Part shown: positions 7,857 to 11,957 of the stretch, one piece after another | Position numbering within the stretch: the first letter of the stretch is position 1 | How the letters are laid out: each line of letters starts with the position of its first letter | Assembly (NCBI GenBank): GCA_028456385.1 | Contig: JALNQF010000876.1 | Coordinates: 1-11,957, forward strand | DNA from: Ophiosphaerella korrae | Lineage: Eukaryota; Ascomycota; Dothideomycetes; Pleosporales; Phaeosphaeriaceae | Length of the DNA stretch: 11,957 nucleotides | Direction: 5' to 3' | Notes under the pieces: generated by a model | Databases searched by the model: none | The model's input: the letters and a program-made list of their open reading frames with translations, nothing else | Told to the model about the DNA's origin: nothing | Made by a program: the position numbers and the translations under genes

Positions 7857-10800
7857 ATGGTAAGAGATGGCGCTACCGCGACTCGAGATCCGCTAACTGG
7901 TGCTGGCGCCAGGTTCGACCCGTCACAGAAAATGACACGGGCCTCAAGGTGCTGCACCAGCCCTTGAAGCGCGACTCATCCGGCACCTCAACCGCAACGA
8001 TCGAGTACGACTTCCCCCCATTTGAATCGAGCGGTCGCTAACATCGAAACAGCATCGTTGCAATCCATGGTATCGGCGCCCATCCGGATGACACATGGAC
8101 CAAGAATGTCGGCTCAGAAGAGAGCCCGCAGTGGATCAACTGGCTGTCCAGCCGTGACATGCTTCCGGCAGTGGTGCCGTCAGCTAGGATACTGCGATAT
8201 GGCTATGAGTCTGCGTGGTTCGGAAAGGATGCGATGCGGCAGAAGGTCTCTGCCGTAGCAAATCGCTTACTTCTCAGCTTGAGGCGAGAGAGAAAGGTGC
8301 GCTGACGTTTCTTCACCGGCAACACCACCACACACAATAGCTGATTCTCGCGACTGCTAATTAGGACTCCCCGCTGCGACCGCTTATCTTCATCGCACAT
8401 TGCTTCGGAGGCCTTGTTATCCTTAAGGTGAGGCCCGCAGGATCACCGTACCGTACTGTATACAGCTGACAGGGGGAGGCCCTGCTCGACGCCAAGAACG
8501 AGGATGACGAGTGGCCTGGCATATTTGTATCCACGACTGGGCTGGTATTTTTCGGCACTCCGTTCAGAGGAGCTGAAGGACTGAGTCATATCGAAATGCT
8601 TGCAGCAGCACGGAGGGAATACCACAAAGATCAGGTACAAGATGAGGTGCTAAAGATTCTGCAGCCTGGAAACGAGTTTCTGCAAGAGCTCGTGGACAAG
8701 TTCGGGAAAGCGCGTAAAGCGCAGCACGGGGCTTATGTGGCATGCTTCTACGAGCTCAAGTCGAGCGACGTTGGGGCTATCGTGGGTAAAAAGAAAAGAA
8801 CGGCATGAGAGTTTCTAAGCCCCATGTTGCAGAGCTTGCCGCGCTAACTTGCTGCAGAGATTTGTCGTCAACGAGGGCTCCGGCTGTCTCGACCTGTCCG
8901 ACTCCACTGAAAAATACTCTCTCTCACGGACCCATTTCAACATGAACAAATTCGGGAAGCGTTCGGAGGAAGATTTCCAGACTGTATGCGAGGTGCTGGA
9001 GAAGATGTCAACAAAGGCGCCGGAAGTTGTCCAGGCTCAACTGCAATGTAAATCCTCTTCCTAGTTCTTTAGCAGCACAGTCTATAAGGAATGTATCTAA
9101 CATGGCATTTCGGGCAGATCTTCAGCAGCATCATACCAAATCAGGCCTGCAGTGGTCCCATGGCACTGCCCCACCAGAGCACAGAGTTAACGAACTCACC
9201 GAGTGGCTGTGCGCGCCAGATCCATCGTCCAACTATCAAAAGGCAAAGAAACAACGACAGGCAGGCACTGGCGCTTGGTTTCTGGATGGAGAGCCTTATG
9301 CACAATTCAAAAGTGGTACAGCTCACTTGATGTGGCTTCATGGGATACCTGGATGCGGAAAGAGTATCCTAAGCTCAACAGTCTTGGAAGACTTGTTTGC
9401 GTTGTGCCAGCCACAGCCGGGACATGTCGTCGTCTACTTCTACTTCAACTTTAGCGACCCGCAAAAGCAAGCGGCGGAAGCTATGGTTAAATCCATCATT
9501 ACTCAGCTTATACGGAGATGCAGCACAATCCCACACGTCCTGAATGCCTTGTTCTCTCAGTATCCCCGGGGCAGCCAAAAGCCGTCAATGGAAGCATATC
9601 TTGAAGTGCTAAAGGATCTCATCCATAGCTTTCCACGCGTCTACTTAGTGCTAGATGCCCTAGACGAGTGCAGAAGTAGGACTGAGCTCACAGAAATCTT
9701 AGCTAGGATTGCTGAGTGGAGAATGGAGACGCTTCACCTACTTGTTACCAGCCGCAACGAACGGGATCTCGAACGCTGCCTAGAAGACCTGGTCGAGAAG
9801 ACGTATATCATTGGCCTGCAGAGCCATATAGTTGATAGCGATATTCAGCTCTACATCCGCGAGAGGTTATGCAACGACAAAAGCCTTCAGAAGTGGCGCA
9901 AGGGTAGTGCCCTACAGGATGAGATTGAGAACGTGCTCTTGACAGGCAGTCGTGGAATGTAAGTGAATTATGCCCCCCTTGTTTGAAAGCAGGACTGGCT
10001 AACTGCCAGAAGGTTTCGATGGGCTGCGTGTCAGCTAGATGCGCTCGCTAAGTGCCGCAATAAAGCATTGTTGCGGAAATCACTAGCCACGCTTCCGCCG
10101 ACACTTGACGAAACATACGAACGGATTCTCCGTTCCATTGGCGAAGGGAATGCTGAGGATGCTGTGTTTGCGGTGCGCATTCTGCGATGGCTTCTGTACT
10201 CAAAGAGGCCGCTACTGCTGGAGGAGATTGCCGAAATAGCGGCAATAGATCCAGAGCGCGAGACTCCCTTCGACACTGATGAAGTTCTCCAAGATCCATC
10301 AGAAGCGCTTGATATCTGCTCGAGCCTGGTGACTATTACATCCAACGAGTACGAGACGCGACCTCAGGAACACCAAGCGGTGATCCTCGCACATTACTCC
10401 GTCCAGGAATACCTTTGCTCGGTTCGCTGTTTACAAGGCCCGATGGCGCGATATGGGGCGACTTCAGCAACTTGCCACGGATTCATCGCAAGTAGCTGCC
10501 TGGGCTACCTGCAACGTCTGGAAGAGGCAGACTTCTTTGCCACCCATAAAGTAGAAGAGATCAAGCTTGGTCTATATTCAGCACAGCACTGGACTCATCA
10601 TGCTCGAAAGGCATGCAAGGACGAGCATCTGACACAGCAGGCGGTTGCATTCATGTCCAGAGCGAATGCTGCCTACAGCAACTGGATCCGACTACACGAC
10701 CCGGACCCCTCTCGTTGGGGGTCGGACATAACTCGGGATTTGCAGACGATTCCAGAACCTTTGTACTACGCATGTCTGGAAGGGCTGGCAGAAGTAGCAG

Positions 10801-11282
10801 TCAATTTGATCACAATCAAAGGCGCCGACGTCAACGCGCAGGGTGGACTCTACGGCAATGCGCTTCAGGCGGCTTCAGTTACAGGCCACGAGCAGATTGT
10901 CAGGCTGCTGGTCGACAAGGGCGCCGACGTCAACGCGCAGGGTGGAGACTTCGGCAATGCGCTCCAGGCGGCTTCATACCGAGGCTGCGAGCAGATTGTG
11001 AGGCTGCTGGTCGACAAGGGCGCCGACGTCAACGCGCAGGGTGGAAACTATGGCAATGCGCTTCAGGCGGCTTCAGTTACAGGCCACGAGCAGATTGTGA
11101 GGCTGCTGGTCGACAAGGGCGCCGACGTCAACGCGCAGGGTGGAGACTACGGCAATGCGCTCCAAGCGGCTTCAGTTGCAAGCCACAAGCAGACTGTGAG
11201 GCTGCTGGCGTCAATGCGCAGGGTGGAAGAGACGGCAATGCGCTTCAGGCGGCTTTATACCGAGGCCACGAGCAGATTGTGA
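7857..11282 (+). CDS. Fungal NLR: hydrolase-NACHT-ankyrin protein
   Basis: Likely intracellular NOD-like receptor of the class behind fungal non-self recognition. Exons: 7857-7859, 7913-8004, 8053-8296, 8365-8427, 8479-8802, 8858-9047, 9118-9958, 10013-11282; about 1008 residues. Introns are 48-70 nt with CTAAC/CTAAT/CTGAC branch points; the fifth is GC-AG. Residues 1-305: alpha/beta-hydrolase (DUF676/lipase-like) domain with DIVAIHGIGAHPDDTW (32-47), nucleophile elbow AHCFGG (124-129) and RTHFNMNKF (266-274), whose His268 could be catalytic. Residues about 320-585: NACHT, with WLCAPDPSSNYQKAKKQR before it, Walker A GIPGCGKS (381-388), Walker B VYLVLDALDE (480-489) and sensor LLVTSRNE (513-520). 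Residues 587-850: LATLPPTLDETYERIL winged-helix-like linker. From 855: 33-residue ankyrin repeats. A 16-bp deletion after 11208 shifts the frame, so the last 24 residues are unrelated and the stop is 11280-11282; the old frame would end at 11323. Start is uncertain because the ATG is followed at once by an intron. The domain assignment is firm; the ligand and effect are unknown. Confidence 0.88.
8803..8857 (+). other. GC-AG intron in the NLR gene
   Basis: The 55-nt intron begins GCATGAG after ACG, has a GCTAAC branch point at 8843-8848 and ends CTGCAG. Joining 8802 to 8858 gives KKKRT-RFVVNEGSGCLDLS in frame, the sequence I expect in this family at this place. The nearby GT at 8787 would shift the frame, and reading through meets TGA at 8806-8808. 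Confidence 0.75.
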
Positions 11283-11307
11283 GGCTGCTGGTCGACAAGG
11301 GCGCCGG
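10818..11307 (+). repeat. 99-bp ankyrin repeat array
   Basis: Units start at 10818, 10917, 11016 and 11115 (99 bp each), then a unit missing 16 bp at its start (11209-11298) and the first few codons of a sixth. Each codes a 33-residue ankyrin repeat with core KGADVNAQGG, YGNALQAAS and GHEQIVRLLVD. Differences concentrate at residues 11-12 (LY, DF, NY, DY, RD) and 20-24 of the unit (SVTGH, SYRGC, SVTGH, SVASH, LYRGH), while the rest is almost invariant at the DNA level. Unit 4 is the most divergent. The array is preceded by a half-repeat cap (PLYYACLEGLAEVAVNLI). Confidence 0.92.
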
Positions 11308-11323
11308 CGTTTACACCTCTTAG
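11283..11323 (+). pseudogene. Out-of-frame 3' end of the ankyrin array
   Basis: After the premature stop, the original repeat frame continues as EQIVRLLVDKGAGVYTS and ends at TAG 11321-11323. Its codons still match the repeat consensus, so the frameshift is recent, or else the array is newly shuffled. It probably acts now as 3' untranslated sequence. Confidence 0.75.
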
Positions 11324-11883
11324 CGGTTACACTACACTTGTATTCTTTTATATATTTTTCTAATCTCTATTTCATAGAGGGGTCAAGGGGACCACTTGAA
11401 TATATAGTGCAAACGGTCTGCCACCCATTATTCTAGTACTTTCTGTTACGTGCTTGGACTTGGAGTATTGCCACAGCTAAAATGATCTATGCCACAGATT
11501 ACAAGAATCAGAAATCGCCAGAAATTATGAAAAACGGTCGGATACTGAAGGCAACTAACTGTTGGGAACCGCCGCCACTACTTTTAGTATAAGGCCTTGC
11601 GGCAACTTTGTTATCAGTCACCTTGTCTGCATGGGTACTTGAGTACGAGAAAGCAAAATACTAAAGTTAGGCCGCAGTTAACTTATCGGGTCGCGTAAGT
11701 GGGTGTCCAGGGCGGCCCTAAACACCTCGGTTTCACAAGTCTTTTTCATCTTCGTTTGTGCTTACAATGACGGTGCTCTCTACTGGTGATAACTTAACCC
11801 ACTCGCAAGCTTCCATCATGGTGCTCAACGCCGCCACGCCAATCTCTGTCGTCCGCTAACCATGCGGACTATGTATGAGGCCC

Positions 11884-11884
<1 letters not shown>
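11324..11884. other. 3' flank of the NLR gene
   Basis: AT-rich sequence just after the stop (TTTATATATTTTTCTAATC around 11347-11366) may contain the NLR 3' processing signals; no exact AATAAA was seen. The rest has no recognised gene. A pyrimidine-rich stretch at 11740-11760 resembles a fungal promoter or leader. Confidence 0.45.
11767..11859 (+). CDS. Possible 30-residue ORF or first exon
   Basis: ATG at 11767 opens a 30-codon frame (starts MTVLSTGDNLTHS, stop TAA 11857-11859), just after a pyrimidine-rich leader-like stretch. It could be a chance ORF or the first part of a gene cut off by the C run and window end. There is no family match. Confidence 0.2.
   Translation: MTVLSTGDNLTHSQASIMVLNAATPISVVR

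Positions 11885-11957
<73 letters not shown>
11885..11957. repeat. Run of 73 C at the window end
   Basis: Unbroken poly-C to the last base, preceded by CCCA. A tract this long and pure is unusual for a nuclear genome; an assembly or sequencing artefact at a contig end is the simplest explanation. The opposite strand would read as poly-G. Confidence 0.95.

Noticed and set aside
9027..9117. Separate gene starting at 9027 with the NACHT domain alone
   Set aside because: A 70-nt intron (9048-9117, branch TCTAAC) joins the hydrolase exon to the NACHT exon in frame, so a single fused protein fits better.
7857..11282. Bacterial-type NACHT/Avs antiphage gene
   Set aside because: Seven spliceosomal introns and the fungal linker motif place it in a fungal nuclear genome.
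10818..11307. CRISPR-like repeat array
   Set aside because: The 99-bp periodicity is coding and gives ankyrin repeats; there are no short repeats with unique spacers.
10613..11323. 236-codon plus-strand frame across the ankyrin array
   Set aside because: It is the +1 shadow of the repeat array (RRRQRAGW repeats). Only its last part after 11208 is real ankyrin sequence, joined by the 16-bp deletion.

Overview
The window looks like an accessory, gene-poor stretch of a filamentous ascomycete (Pezizomycotina) nuclear genome. The genes are broken by 45-100 nt introns with fungal GT-AG borders and CTAAC/CTAAT-like branch points. The protein families are fungal: a hydrolase-NACHT-ankyrin NLR, a CENP-B/psq-type transposase fragment and a Myb/SANT protein. 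One gene carries nonsense changes of the type left by repeat-induced point mutation (RIP). No bacterial features were seen. All exon structures below were built by eye from reading frames, splice motifs and remembered family motifs.

Layout, left to right. 1-714: no convincing gene. 715-1560 (-): decayed Myb/SANT-domain gene with four in-frame TAG stops and three frameshifts. 1561-2499: nothing convincing. 2500-3632 (-): apparently intact three-exon gene for a 346-residue protein with about seven membrane segments and no recognised family. 3633-4048: probable divergent upstream region. 4049-5253 (+): coding-like sequence that changes frame several times, read as a decayed gene of unknown family. 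5254-7779: repeat-rich, mostly non-coding, holding a 74-bp direct repeat spaced 890 bp apart and a transposase N-terminus (6193-6495, -) with no catalytic domain. 7857-11282 (+): the main gene. 11324-11884: non-coding apart from one doubtful 30-codon ORF. 11885-11957: an uninterrupted run of 73 C that reaches the window end.

The main gene has eight exons and encodes about 1008 residues: an N-terminal alpha/beta-hydrolase-like domain, a NACHT NTPase with intact Walker A and B, a winged-helix-like linker, and a C-terminal array of nearly identical 33-residue ankyrin repeats. This is the layout of fungal NOD-like receptors, the class involved in non-self recognition and heterokaryon incompatibility. 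Notable details are a GC-AG intron, a start codon apparently alone in its coding exon, Cys at the hydrolase nucleophile elbow, and a 16-bp deletion in the last repeats that shifts the frame and truncates the array.

The other loci show no functional link to the NLR. Together they suggest a region shaped by transposition, repeat-driven mutation and gene decay, with two genes (the NLR and the seven-segment membrane protein) still looking expressible.
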